Source: Bacillota bacterium
GTDB taxonomy: Bacteria; Bacillota; Clostridia; Clostridiales; Clostridiaceae
Length of the DNA: 28,505 bases
Assembly: GCA_023451395.1 (NCBI GenBank)
Contig: JAEXZL010000136.1
Location: 1-28,505 of the forward strand
Direction: 5' to 3'
Positions 7,815 through 15,222 of this stretch are shown in pieces; within the stretch, counting starts at the first letter, position 1, and each line of letters begins with the position of its first letter. Position numbers and translations under genes: made by a program. The notes beneath the pieces are model-generated. The model saw only the letters and a program-made list of their open reading frames with translations. It ran no database searches and was not told the DNA's origin.

Positions 7815-9509
7815 ATGGATAAAAAAAGTCTTTTAATTAATATAGAAGAAAAACTGAAATTTATATATGGAGATAAATTTCAAGAGAGTTTTATTGATAC
7901 CATAAATGATTTAATAAATAAATGGGAAAAAAAGAATTTTGAAAAAGCCCTTCCTATTTCAGAAAAAAATATATATCTAATAACCTATGGAGATAGTATT
8001 TATGAAGAAGGTAAAAAGACAATACCAACTTTAGATAAGTTTTTAAAGGAAGAAGTAGGTACTGCCATAACAGATGTTCATTTATTACCTATGTTTGAGT
8101 ATACTTCTGACGATGGATTTTCAGTAGTTGATTACATGGAGATTAAAAAAGAATTAGGAAACTGGGATGATATAAGAGAATTCTCTAAAGATTACAGATT
8201 AATGTTTGATTTTGTAGCAAATCATATATCAAAAAGCAGCAGCTGGTTCAAGGGATATATAAATGATGAAGAAAAATATAAGCATTATTTTATAGAGCGT
8301 GATGAGAATTTTGATGCAGCTAATGTTGTTAGACCAAGAACATCACCATTATTTCATGAGTATCAAGGAAAGAATGGAATAAAAACTGCATGGACAACTT
8401 TTAGTGAAGATCAGGTTGATATTAATATTAAGCATTTTCCAGTATTAATTGAAATGACTGATGTATTACTTAATTATGCCTATAATGGTGCAACCTCCAT
8501 AAGATTAGATGCAATTGGCTTCTTGTGGAAGGAATCAGGAACAACCTGTATGCATCTTCCACAAACTCATGGAATTATAGAATTATGGAGAATGATCTTA
8601 GATTATTTTAAAATAAATACTCAAATAATAACCGAAACTAATGTACCTCATAAAGAAAATATAAGCTATTTAGGAAATGGGATTAATGAAGCACATATGG
8701 TATATCAATTCTCATTACCTCCACTAACCTTATATTCTTTAACAACTCATGATTCATCAAAGCTTACCCAGTGGTCAAAGACTATTGATAAGGTTTCTGA
8801 TAAGGCTACATACTTTAACTTCTTATCAAGTCATGATGGTATTGGAATGAGGCCTACTGAAGGAATTTTAAATGAAGAGGAAAAGCAGGTTTTAATTGAT
8901 AAAACTATAGAGAATGGTGGAAGAGTATCCTACAAGAATAATGCTGATGGTACAAAATCTGTATATGAGCTAAATATTAATTATAATGATGCTCTTTTAA
9001 ACAAGAAGGAAGACCTATACTTGGATGATCAAGTACAAAAGATTTTAGCAGCTCATAGTATATTGCTAACCTGTGTTGGAGTACCTGCAATATATTATCA
9101 TTCCTTATTGGGGTCTAGAAATGATTATAAGGGCTTAGAAGAATCAGGGATAAATAGAAGAATAAACAGGGAAAAGCTTGAGTTTAACAGGTTAGTAAAA
9201 GAACTAAATGAGGATAAAAGAAGAAGTAAGATATTTAATGGATTGAAAAACTTAATAAACTTAAGAAAAAATGAAAGTGCTTTTTCACCTTACGCAAATC
9301 AAGAGACATTAGAATTAGGAAATGATATTTTTGCTTTGGTTAGAGAGAATAAATCAACATCAGAAAAGATAACCTTTATTTTAAATGTTACTGCTAAAGA
9401 CATAACAGTTAATGGAGAGTTTAATGGGGTTGATATAATAACCGGAAAGAAAATAACTAACACCATAGAATTACCTAAATATGGATTTGTGTGGATAAAA
9501 AATAAGTAA
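7815..9509 (+). CDS. GH13_18 glycoside phosphorylase, probable glucosylglycerate phosphorylase
   Basis: This is a 564-residue member of the sucrose-phosphorylase subgroup of GH13. From the ATG at 7815, the catalytic residues are the nucleophile D232 in SIRLDAIGF, acid/base E274 in TETNVPHKENISY and transition-state aspartate D341 in SSHDGIGMRP. The TETNVPH...ENISY and SHDGIG.RP patterns are those I associate with the glucosylglycerate phosphorylase branch (E. coli YcjM) rather than true sucrose phosphorylases. Such enzymes convert glucosylglycerate plus phosphate to glucose 1-phosphate and glycerate. The glycerate kinase next door fits. A TTG at 7800 is open, but GGAG at 7802-7805 is 9 bases before the ATG. 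If its substrate comes through the PTS it would already carry a phosphate, which raises a question about the product (see findings). Confidence 0.8.
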   Translation: MDKKSLLINIEEKLKFIYGDKFQESFIDTINDLINKWEKKNFEKALPISEKNIYLITYGDSIYEEGKKTIPTLDKFLKEEVGTAITDVHLLPMFEYTSDDGFSVVDYMEIKKELGNWDDIREFSKDYRLMFDFVANHISKSSSWFKGYINDEEKYKHYFIERDENFDAANVVRPRTSPLFHEYQGKNGIKTAWTTFSEDQVDINIKHFPVLIEMTDVLLNYAYNGATSIRLDAIGFLWKESGTTCMHLPQTHGIIELWRMILDYFKINTQIITETNVPHKENISYLGNGINEAHMVYQFSLPPLTLYSLTTHDSSKLTQWSKTIDKVSDKATYFNFLSSHDGIGMRPTEGILNEEEKQVLIDKTIENGGRVSYKNNADGTKSVYELNINYNDALLNKKEDLYLDDQVQKILAAHSILLTCVGVPAIYYHSLLGSRNDYKGLEESGINRRINREKLEFNRLVKELNEDKRRSKIFNGLKNLINLRKNESAFSPYANQETLELGNDIFALVRENKSTSEKITFILNVTAKDITVNGEFNGVDIITGKKITNTIELPKYGFVWIKNK

Positions 9510-9586
9510 AAATTAATGATATGAAATGCTTCCAATAAAGAAATATCCTGTCTTTAAAGGGATAGGTGTTACCTAATAGAAGTATA

Positions 9587-9618
9587 AAGGGGCTGATATT
9601 ATACCAGCCCCTTATTTG
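9587..9618 (+). terminator. Hairpin between the phosphorylase and glycerate kinase genes
   Basis: AAGGGGCTG (9587-9595) pairs perfectly with CAGCCCCTT (9605-9613) around a 9-base loop, followed by the T-rich ATTTGATTT. It is a moderate terminator and may only partly block read-through into the kinase gene, which starts 31 bases later. Confidence 0.65.
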
Positions 9619-9648
9619 ATTTAATTATTGATTAGGAGTGGTTTTTTT

Positions 9649-10779
9649 ATGAAATTTGTATTAGCACCAGATTCATTTAAGGAAAGTATTACATCAATTG
9701 AAGCTTGTGATGCTATGGAAAGAGGAATAAAAAAGATTTTCCCTGAGGCGGAATGTATAAAGGTTCCCATGGCTGATGGTGGTGAGGGAACTTTAGATGC
9801 TTTAGTTAAAGCTAGAGATGGGAAAATATATTTTACTGAAGTTACAGCACCCTTAGGAAATAAAGTAAATGCTAGGGTTGGAGTATTAGGGAATGGAGAT
9901 ATTGCTGTTATTGAAATGGCTGAAGCAAGTGGAATCCACCTAGTTAAAAGAGAAGAAAGAAATCCCTTAATAACATCTACTTATGGAACTGGAGAGCTTA
10001 TCAAAAAAGCTCTAGATTTAAAGGCTAAGCATATAGTAATTGGCATCGGCGGAAGTGCTACCAATGATGGCGGAGCTGGAATGATACAGGCTTTAGGGGG
10101 GAAACTATTAGATAAAGATGGAAGAGATATAGAATTAGGTGGAGGAGCATTAGATAAGCTTTATACCATAGATATATCAAATTTAGATCCTAGATTGAAA
10201 AGTACTAAGATAGAGGTTGCTTGTGATGTAACTAATCCATTAGTAGGTAAAAGAGGTGCATCAGCGGTATTTGGTCCACAAAAGGGAGCAAATGAAGAAA
10301 TGATAGAGAAGTTAGATAATAACTTAAGACATTATGGGGAAGTGATTAAGAAAGATATAGGAAAGGATATTATCGATGTCCCTGGATCTGGAGCAGCAGG
10401 TGGGTTAGGAGCAGCACTACTAGCATTTTTAGATGCAGAATTAGTAAGTGGAATTGAGTTAGTTATGAAGCATACTGAATTAAGTGAAAAGGTAAACGGT
10501 GCAGATTATCTCTTAACTGGAGAAGGAAGTATAGATGATCAAACTATTTATGGTAAGGTACCTTCAGGAGTTGCAAAGCTAGCAAATGAGCATGGGGTAA
10601 AAACAATAGCCTTTGCTGGAAGAATAGGAAATGGAATAGAAGAACTATATAATATCGGAATATGCGGGATTTTTAATATTTTATCTGAAGTAGTTAATTT
10701 AGAAAAAGCATTAGAGACGGGAAAAGAAAACATAGAGAAAACTGTTGAAAATGTAATGAGAATAATTGCATTAAAATAA
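9649..10779 (+). CDS. Glycerate kinase, GlxK/GarK family
   Basis: The 376-residue protein has the signature start of the class (MKFVLAPDSFKESITSIEA) and the ADGGEGTLDAL loop. Further conserved blocks are TYGTGELI, GIGGSATNDGGAGM, CDVTNPLVG...VFGPQKG, PGSGAAGGLGAAL and LTGEGSIDDQT. These are all typical of glycerate 2-kinases that make 2-phosphoglycerate. The ATG at 9649 has AGGAG at 9634-9638, about 10 bases away. The longer in-frame TTG at 9628 lies before that site and is rejected. The gene comes last in the solute operon, where it would take the glycerate released by the GH38 and GH13 enzymes into glycolysis. A hairpin before it may lower its expression. Confidence 0.92.
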   Translation: MKFVLAPDSFKESITSIEACDAMERGIKKIFPEAECIKVPMADGGEGTLDALVKARDGKIYFTEVTAPLGNKVNARVGVLGNGDIAVIEMAEASGIHLVKREERNPLITSTYGTGELIKKALDLKAKHIVIGIGGSATNDGGAGMIQALGGKLLDKDGRDIELGGGALDKLYTIDISNLDPRLKSTKIEVACDVTNPLVGKRGASAVFGPQKGANEEMIEKLDNNLRHYGEVIKKDIGKDIIDVPGSGAAGGLGAALLAFLDAELVSGIELVMKHTELSEKVNGADYLLTGEGSIDDQTIYGKVPSGVAKLANEHGVKTIAFAGRIGNGIEELYNIGICGIFNILSEVVNLEKALETGKENIEKTVENVMRIIALK

Positions 10780-10827
10780 TAATTTATAGATTATTTTTAT
10801 GAAGTTTTAGGTAAATTTTAAAAGACT

Positions 10828-10884
10828 AAGCTTCTCTTTAGAGGAATGGAAGGCATCTGAACCTCTTAAGAGAAGCTTTTTTTA
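10828..10884 (+). terminator. Terminator of the solute-catabolism operon
   Basis: A long stem (10828-10844 with 10862-10878, one T/T mismatch) holds a 17-base loop and runs into TTTTTTTAT. The stem begins AAGCTTCTCTT and ends AAGAGAAGCTT. It ends the operon after the glycerate kinase. Confidence 0.9.
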
Positions 10885-10953
10885 TAAGCCAATGCAAAAA
10901 AACAAAGTGCATATTTAATTTAGTTAAAAAATTAACAGGGATAATATTTTTTA

Positions 10954-10982
10954 TTGACTACTTAACAATATGCACATATAAT
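10954..10982 (+). promoter_or_regulatory. Near-consensus sigma-A promoter of the iron-linked operon
   Basis: TTGACT (10954-10959) and TATAAT (10977-10982) are separated by exactly 17 bases. It is one of the two best promoter matches in the window and lies 52 bases before the DUF454 gene start. The expected start of transcription, near 10989, lies just before the Fur box. Confidence 0.85.
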
Positions 10983-10996
10983 ATTAGAAGAGCAAA

Positions 10997-11011
10997 TGAT
11001 AGTCATTATCA
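10997..11011 (+). promoter_or_regulatory. Fur box
   Basis: TGATAGTCATTATCA matches the 7-1-7 Fur core TGATAAT-N-ATTATCA at 13 of 14 defined positions. The 19-bp form (10992-11010) matches GATAATGATAATCATTATC at 16 of 19. It lies just downstream of the -10 box, where bound Fur would block transcription when iron is plentiful. Zur or PerR could bind related sequences, but the match to Fur is closest. Confidence 0.8.
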
Positions 11012-11034
11012 ATAAAAGATAGGGGTTTTTATTT

Positions 11035-11391
11035 ATGAAGATATTATTCATTTCCTTAGGATTTATTTTTTCTGGTCTTGGCTTTTTAGGGGTGCTTTTA
11101 CCTGTTTTTCCTACCACGCCTTTTTTACTTTTAGCATCCTTTTTCTTTGCTAGGGGTTCCAGTAGATTTCATAATTGGTTTACAAATACTAAGCTTTATA
11201 GGGAGCATTTAGATGACTTTGTTAGGCATAGATCTATGGCGAAGAAAACAAAGATTTCACTCTTAGCCTTTGCATCCACTATGCTTATGATTCCACTAAT
11301 CACTATAGACGTGACTGTAATGAGAATTTTCATCATATGTCTTATTGTTTTTAAATATTATTATTTCATATTCAGAATTAAAACCATTTAA
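11035..11391 (+). CDS. DUF454 (YbaN-type) inner membrane protein
   Basis: The 118-residue protein carries the DUF454 signature: an N-terminal membrane helix (about residues 3-25), then LLPVFPTTPFLLLASFFFARGSSRFHNWF, in which the PTTPF turn and the Arg/Ser-rich patch are the conserved parts. Two more hydrophobic stretches (about 73-108) follow. The function of the family is not established; members often sit beside iron, heme or ABC-exporter genes. It is the first gene after the Fur-controlled promoter and is 22 bases before the ABC pair, so it likely works with the exporter. AGGGG at 11021-11025 precedes the ATG. Confidence 0.85.
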   Translation: MKILFISLGFIFSGLGFLGVLLPVFPTTPFLLLASFFFARGSSRFHNWFTNTKLYREHLDDFVRHRSMAKKTKISLLAFASTMLMIPLITIDVTVMRIFIICLIVFKYYYFIFRIKTI

Positions 11392-11413
11392 ATTATAGGA
11401 GTGATTTATCAGT

Positions 11414-13171
11414 ATGATGATCAACAAAAGACTAATTAATACTGTAGAAGAATCCAAAGGTTATATTATTAAGAATGTAGTATACCAATGGATTGCATTG
11501 CTGGCAAATATTATAGCTGTTTTTAACATAGGACTCTTAATTCAAAGAATAGCCAGCGGTAGAGTCATGGCAATAGAACTGATTTGTGTATTAGCTATTG
11601 TGGTACTTATGATTGGTATTAGATATTTATGTAATATTAAAGCAGGAAAGATGTCCTATAAGGCATCGGCGAAGGTTAAAACTACTTTAAGAGAAATGAT
11701 ATATAAAAAGCTGCTCATCTTAGGAAACAGCTATAAGGAGCAAGTCTCCACTAGTGAGATTGTGCAGGTTTCTGTAGAAGGAGTAGAGCAGCTGGAAATT
11801 TATTTTGGAAGGTACCTTCCACAGTTTTTCTACAGTCTACTAGCACCTATAACTCTTTTTGCAGTACTGTCCTTTATAAATATAAAGGCTGCAGCGGTAC
11901 TGTTAGCCTGTGTTCCTATGATACCTGTATCTATAATTGCTATTCAAAAGTTTGCTAAAAAGCTTTTAAACAAGTATTGGTCTATTTACACTGGACTAGG
12001 AGATAGCTTCTTAGAAAATGTACAGGGAATGACAACCTTGAAGATATTTCAAGCTGATGAAGCAAAAAATAAAGAGATGAATGAAGAAGCAGAGCAGTTT
12101 AGGAAAATTACCATGAAGGTATTAACCATGCAGCTTAACTCCGTTACTATTATGGATTTAATCGCCTTTGGAGGAGCAGCTCTAGGGGTAATAATAGCAA
12201 CCTTAGAATACCAAAGGGGAAATATTGCACTATGGCAGGGCTTTGTGATAATAATGCTTGCAGCAGAATTTTTCATTCCTTTAAGGCTTCTAGGATCCTA
12301 CTTTCACATAGCCATGAATGGGATGGCAGCAAGTGATAAGCTATTTAGATTGTTAGATATTGAAAAGCCTCAGGCAGAAAATACCCTTGAGGAAATGCCT
12401 GTAACTTCAGCAAAAGGTTTATTCTTTAATGAGGTTAGCTTTTCCTATGATAGTGATAGAGAGATATTAAAGAAGGTAAGCGTTGAAGTTCCTAAGGGTA
12501 GCTTCATAGCTCTAGTAGGTAAGTCAGGCTGTGGTAAAAGCACAGCAGCAGCCTTAGCAATGGGCTTTAGAAAGGACTATCAGGGTAATATTTCTCTAGA
12601 TGGTACTTCCATAAAGAAGATGCCTGAAGAGGAGCTAATGAAAAAGGTCAGTTACTTAAATCATAATAGCTATATATTTAAGGGTACCGTAAGAGATAAT
12701 CTCTTAGTTGGTAATAAGCAATCTTCTGATGAGAAGATAGAAGCAGCACTAAAGCAGGTGAATCTTTATGCTTTTGTTATGGAAAATGGCGGCCTAAATA
12801 TGAAGATTCAAGAGAAGGGTGGAAATTTATCTGGCGGGCAGGCTCAGAGGCTAGCTATGGCAAGAGCACTTCTTCATGATTCTGAAATGTATATCTTTGA
12901 TGAGGCTACATCCAACATAGATGTAGAAAGCGAAGAAGCTATAATGGGTGCCATTAAGGAAATGGCTAAGGAAAAAACTATATTAATCATTAGCCACAGG
13001 CTTGCTCAGGTAGTAGAAGCGGATAAGATTTATTTGTTAGAGGATGGAATGGTAAAAGAAGAAGGAACTCATAGAGAGCTTATGAATAAAAAAGGACAAT
13101 ATTCCAGACTGTTCTTAAAGCAGCAGCAGCTGGAGAACTATGGAAAAGGGGAGGATATAAGCTATGCGTAA
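11414..13171 (+). CDS. ABC half-exporter (permease plus ATPase), CydD-like
   Basis: The 585-residue type IV ABC exporter subunit has six membrane helices in about residues 20-310, then an ATPase domain. The ATPase carries Walker A GKSGCGKST, signature LSGGQAQRLAMARAL, Walker B MYIFDEATSNID and the H-loop ISHRLAQV. The permease part contains RYLPQFFYSLLAPITLFAVL and AAEFFIPLRLLGSYFH, which resemble CydD, the thiol exporter subunit. It overlaps the next half-exporter by 8 bases, so a heterodimer is expected. AGGAG at 11397-11401 is 12 bases from the ATG, which is long, but an in-frame stop just upstream rules out an earlier start. The Fur-controlled context suggests a role in iron or heme handling rather than only cytochrome bd assembly. 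The cargo is unknown. Confidence 0.88.
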   Translation: MMINKRLINTVEESKGYIIKNVVYQWIALLANIIAVFNIGLLIQRIASGRVMAIELICVLAIVVLMIGIRYLCNIKAGKMSYKASAKVKTTLREMIYKKLLILGNSYKEQVSTSEIVQVSVEGVEQLEIYFGRYLPQFFYSLLAPITLFAVLSFINIKAAAVLLACVPMIPVSIIAIQKFAKKLLNKYWSIYTGLGDSFLENVQGMTTLKIFQADEAKNKEMNEEAEQFRKITMKVLTMQLNSVTIMDLIAFGGAALGVIIATLEYQRGNIALWQGFVIIMLAAEFFIPLRLLGSYFHIAMNGMAASDKLFRLLDIEKPQAENTLEEMPVTSAKGLFFNEVSFSYDSDREILKKVSVEVPKGSFIALVGKSGCGKSTAAALAMGFRKDYQGNISLDGTSIKKMPEEELMKKVSYLNHNSYIFKGTVRDNLLVGNKQSSDEKIEAALKQVNLYAFVMENGGLNMKIQEKGGNLSGGQAQRLAMARALLHDSEMYIFDEATSNIDVESEEAIMGAIKEMAKEKTILIISHRLAQVVEADKIYLLEDGMVKEEGTHRELMNKKGQYSRLFLKQQQLENYGKGEDISYA

Positions 13172-14819
13172 AAGTGGACTTAAGATCATGCTGCAGCTAT
13201 TGGCCCTTGTTAAACCTCTGCTGCACATAATGCTTATCACAGTTGCAATGGGAGTGATAGGCTTCCTATGCTCAATATTTATAACCATATTAGGAGGCTA
13301 TGCCTTAGTTAATACCTTTGGTATTGCCACTGGAATAGCTACTAAGACAATACTTATCACTGTGGCAATCCTTGCCATTGCAAGAGGTATATTAAGATAT
13401 GCAGAGCAGTCCAGCGGGCATTATATAGCTTTTAGGCTGCTAGCAATTATAAGAGATAAGGTCTTTAAGGCATTAAGAAGACTTGCTCCTGCTAAGTTAG
13501 AGGGAAAGGATAAGGGAAATCTTATTTCTATTATTACCTCAGATATAGAACTCTTAGAGGTATTTTATGCCCATACCATAGCACCAGTAACCATAGCTGT
13601 TATTACCTCCTTGATAATGCTGTTATTCATAGGCAGCTTTCATCCACTATTGGCAGTGGTTGCTCTTATGGCATATATAACTGTGGGATATATACTGCCT
13701 AAAGCAAATTCCAAAAGGGGTAAAGAGGATGGCAGAAAGTATAGGGAGTCCTTTGGTGAATTAAACAGCTATGTACTTGATAGCTTAAGAGGTTTAAGAG
13801 AAACCATACAATTTAATGATGGCCAGGATAGATTAAAGAAGATGATTAAGAGCTCCGATGAGCTAGATGAGCTTCAGGAAAAGCTAAAGGAGCACGAGGC
13901 AAAAACAAAGGCTATAACTGATACAGTCATACTTTTATTTTCTGTGGCCATACTTTTTGTAAGTATATTCTTATGGAGCAGAGGAGATGTAGGCTTTATA
14001 GGTGTAATTATTCCTACTATAGCTATGATGAGCTCCTTTGGTCCTGTGGTAGCTCTAAGCAATTTGTCTAATAATCTCCTTCAGACCTTAGCATGTGGAG
14101 AAAGAGTCCTAGCAATTTTAGAGGAAGAACCTGAGGTTAAAGAGTTAGAGGATAAAGAGAATATTGACTTTAAGGGAGCTGCCTGTGAGAGCGTGAACTT
14201 CTCCTATGAAGATGAAAAAATATTATCTGACTTTACTATAGAAATCCCTAAAAATAAGATATTGGGTATAACAGGTAAAAGTGGAAGTGGTAAATCTACC
14301 TTCCTTAAGCTTCTTATGAGATTTTGGGATAGAGATAATGGTGATATAAAGCTTTCGGGGAAGGATATAAAGGAGATAAACACCTCCTGTCTTAGAAATC
14401 TTCAGAGCTATGTAACTCAGGAAACATATTTATTTAAGGATACAATAGAAGCTAATATCAAGCTTTCAAGGCCAGCTGCAACCTATGAGGAAGTAGTAGA
14501 GGCAGCAAAAAAGGCTTCTATCCATGATTTCATAATGTCCCTTCCAGAAGGCTATAACACAAAGGTAAGCGAGTTAGGAGAAAGTTTGTCCGGTGGAGAA
14601 AGACAAAGGCTTGGAATAGCAAGAGCCTTCCTTCAGGATGCCCCTCTTCTTTTACTAGATGAGCCTACTAGCAACCTTGACAGCTTAAATGAAGGAATAA
14701 TACTTAAATCCATAAAAGAGGAGTGTAAGGATAAAACTGTTGTCCTTATATCTCACAGAAAGTCTACAATGAACATTGCCCATGAGGAATATTCCGTAGA
14801 ACGGGGAAGAGTATCCTAG
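13164..14819 (+). CDS. ABC half-exporter (permease plus ATPase), CydC-like
   Basis: This 551-residue partner of the preceding subunit begins within it (8-base overlap), with GGGGAGG at 13148-13154. The membrane domain covers about residues 10-305 and includes RGILRYAEQSSGHYIAFRLLA and LRRLAPAKLEGKDKGNL, which match the CydC pattern. The ATPase domain shows Walker A GKSGSGKST, signature LSGGERQRLGIARAF, Walker B LLLLDEPTSNLD and the H-loop ISHRKSTMN. Both ATP sites of the dimer therefore look intact. The very tight overlap indicates translational coupling and an equimolar heterodimer. It is followed 11 bases later by the YgbA-like gene. Confidence 0.88.
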   Translation: MRKSGLKIMLQLLALVKPLLHIMLITVAMGVIGFLCSIFITILGGYALVNTFGIATGIATKTILITVAILAIARGILRYAEQSSGHYIAFRLLAIIRDKVFKALRRLAPAKLEGKDKGNLISIITSDIELLEVFYAHTIAPVTIAVITSLIMLLFIGSFHPLLAVVALMAYITVGYILPKANSKRGKEDGRKYRESFGELNSYVLDSLRGLRETIQFNDGQDRLKKMIKSSDELDELQEKLKEHEAKTKAITDTVILLFSVAILFVSIFLWSRGDVGFIGVIIPTIAMMSSFGPVVALSNLSNNLLQTLACGERVLAILEEEPEVKELEDKENIDFKGAACESVNFSYEDEKILSDFTIEIPKNKILGITGKSGSGKSTFLKLLMRFWDRDNGDIKLSGKDIKEINTSCLRNLQSYVTQETYLFKDTIEANIKLSRPAATYEEVVEAAKKASIHDFIMSLPEGYNTKVSELGESLSGGERQRLGIARAFLQDAPLLLLDEPTSNLDSLNEGIILKSIKEECKDKTVVLISHRKSTMNIAHEEYSVERGRVS

Positions 14820-14830
14820 GGGTTGTTAGT

Positions 14831-15133
14831 ATGAAGCTAAGCAGAATTGAAAAAGAAAAACGGATGATAGCTAAAATGATAGATATATATTATAAGAAGA
14901 AGGATCAGGGAACTCTAGAGGAGAGGGAGGAGCTTAAGGCCTATGCCCTAAAAAGACTCACCTACTGTAAATATGGCGAGAATAAAGGCTTCTGTTCAAA
15001 GTGTCCTACTCACTGCTATACGCCAAAGTATAAGGAGAAAATAAAGAAGGTTATGAGATACTCAGGACCAAGGCTTATACTACATCACCCTATTATGCTT
15101 ATGAAGCATATAATTAAAGATATAAAAGGATAA
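14831..15133 (+). CDS. YgbA-like protein, nitrous oxide-stimulated promoter family
   Basis: The 100-residue protein is basic, with four closely placed cysteines: C46, C55, C58 and C62 in YCKYGENKGFCSKCPTHCY. This fits the YgbA family (PF11756), whose name comes from nitrous-oxide/NO-responsive expression in proteobacteria. The cysteine cluster could bind iron, an iron-sulfur cluster or zinc. The C-terminal part (KVMRYSGPRLILHHPIMLMKHI) is the other conserved block. It is last in the Fur-controlled unit, 11 bases after the CydC-like gene, and a terminator follows. A link to repair or protection of iron centres under nitrosative stress is plausible but inferred. Confidence 0.82.
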   Translation: MKLSRIEKEKRMIAKMIDIYYKKKDQGTLEEREELKAYALKRLTYCKYGENKGFCSKCPTHCYTPKYKEKIKKVMRYSGPRLILHHPIMLMKHIIKDIKG

Positions 15134-15144
15134 AATCATACTTG

Positions 15145-15176
15145 CTTCGGTACTTGTGCCGAAGTTTTCTTTTTTA
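15145..15176 (+). terminator. Terminator of the Fur-controlled operon
   Basis: CTTCGG (15145-15150) pairs with CCGAAG (15159-15164) around an 8-base loop, followed by TTTTCTTTTTT. It separates the YgbA-like gene from the exonuclease gene. Confidence 0.85.
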
Positions 15177-15222
15177 TATACTATAGAGGACTAAATATAT
15201 ACTGATTTTTTGGGAGAAATAA

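Noticed and set aside
7800..9509. Calling the GH13 enzyme a sucrose phosphorylase
   Set aside because: The TETNVPH...ENISY and SHDGIG.RP motifs and the glycerate kinase and MngA/MngB-like neighbours fit the glucosylglycerate branch better. No fructokinase or sucrose gene is nearby.
11414..14819. Naming the ABC pair cydD and cydC
   Set aside because: The similarity is at family level only. No cytochrome bd genes are present and the Fur box points to an iron-related role, so symbols were withheld.
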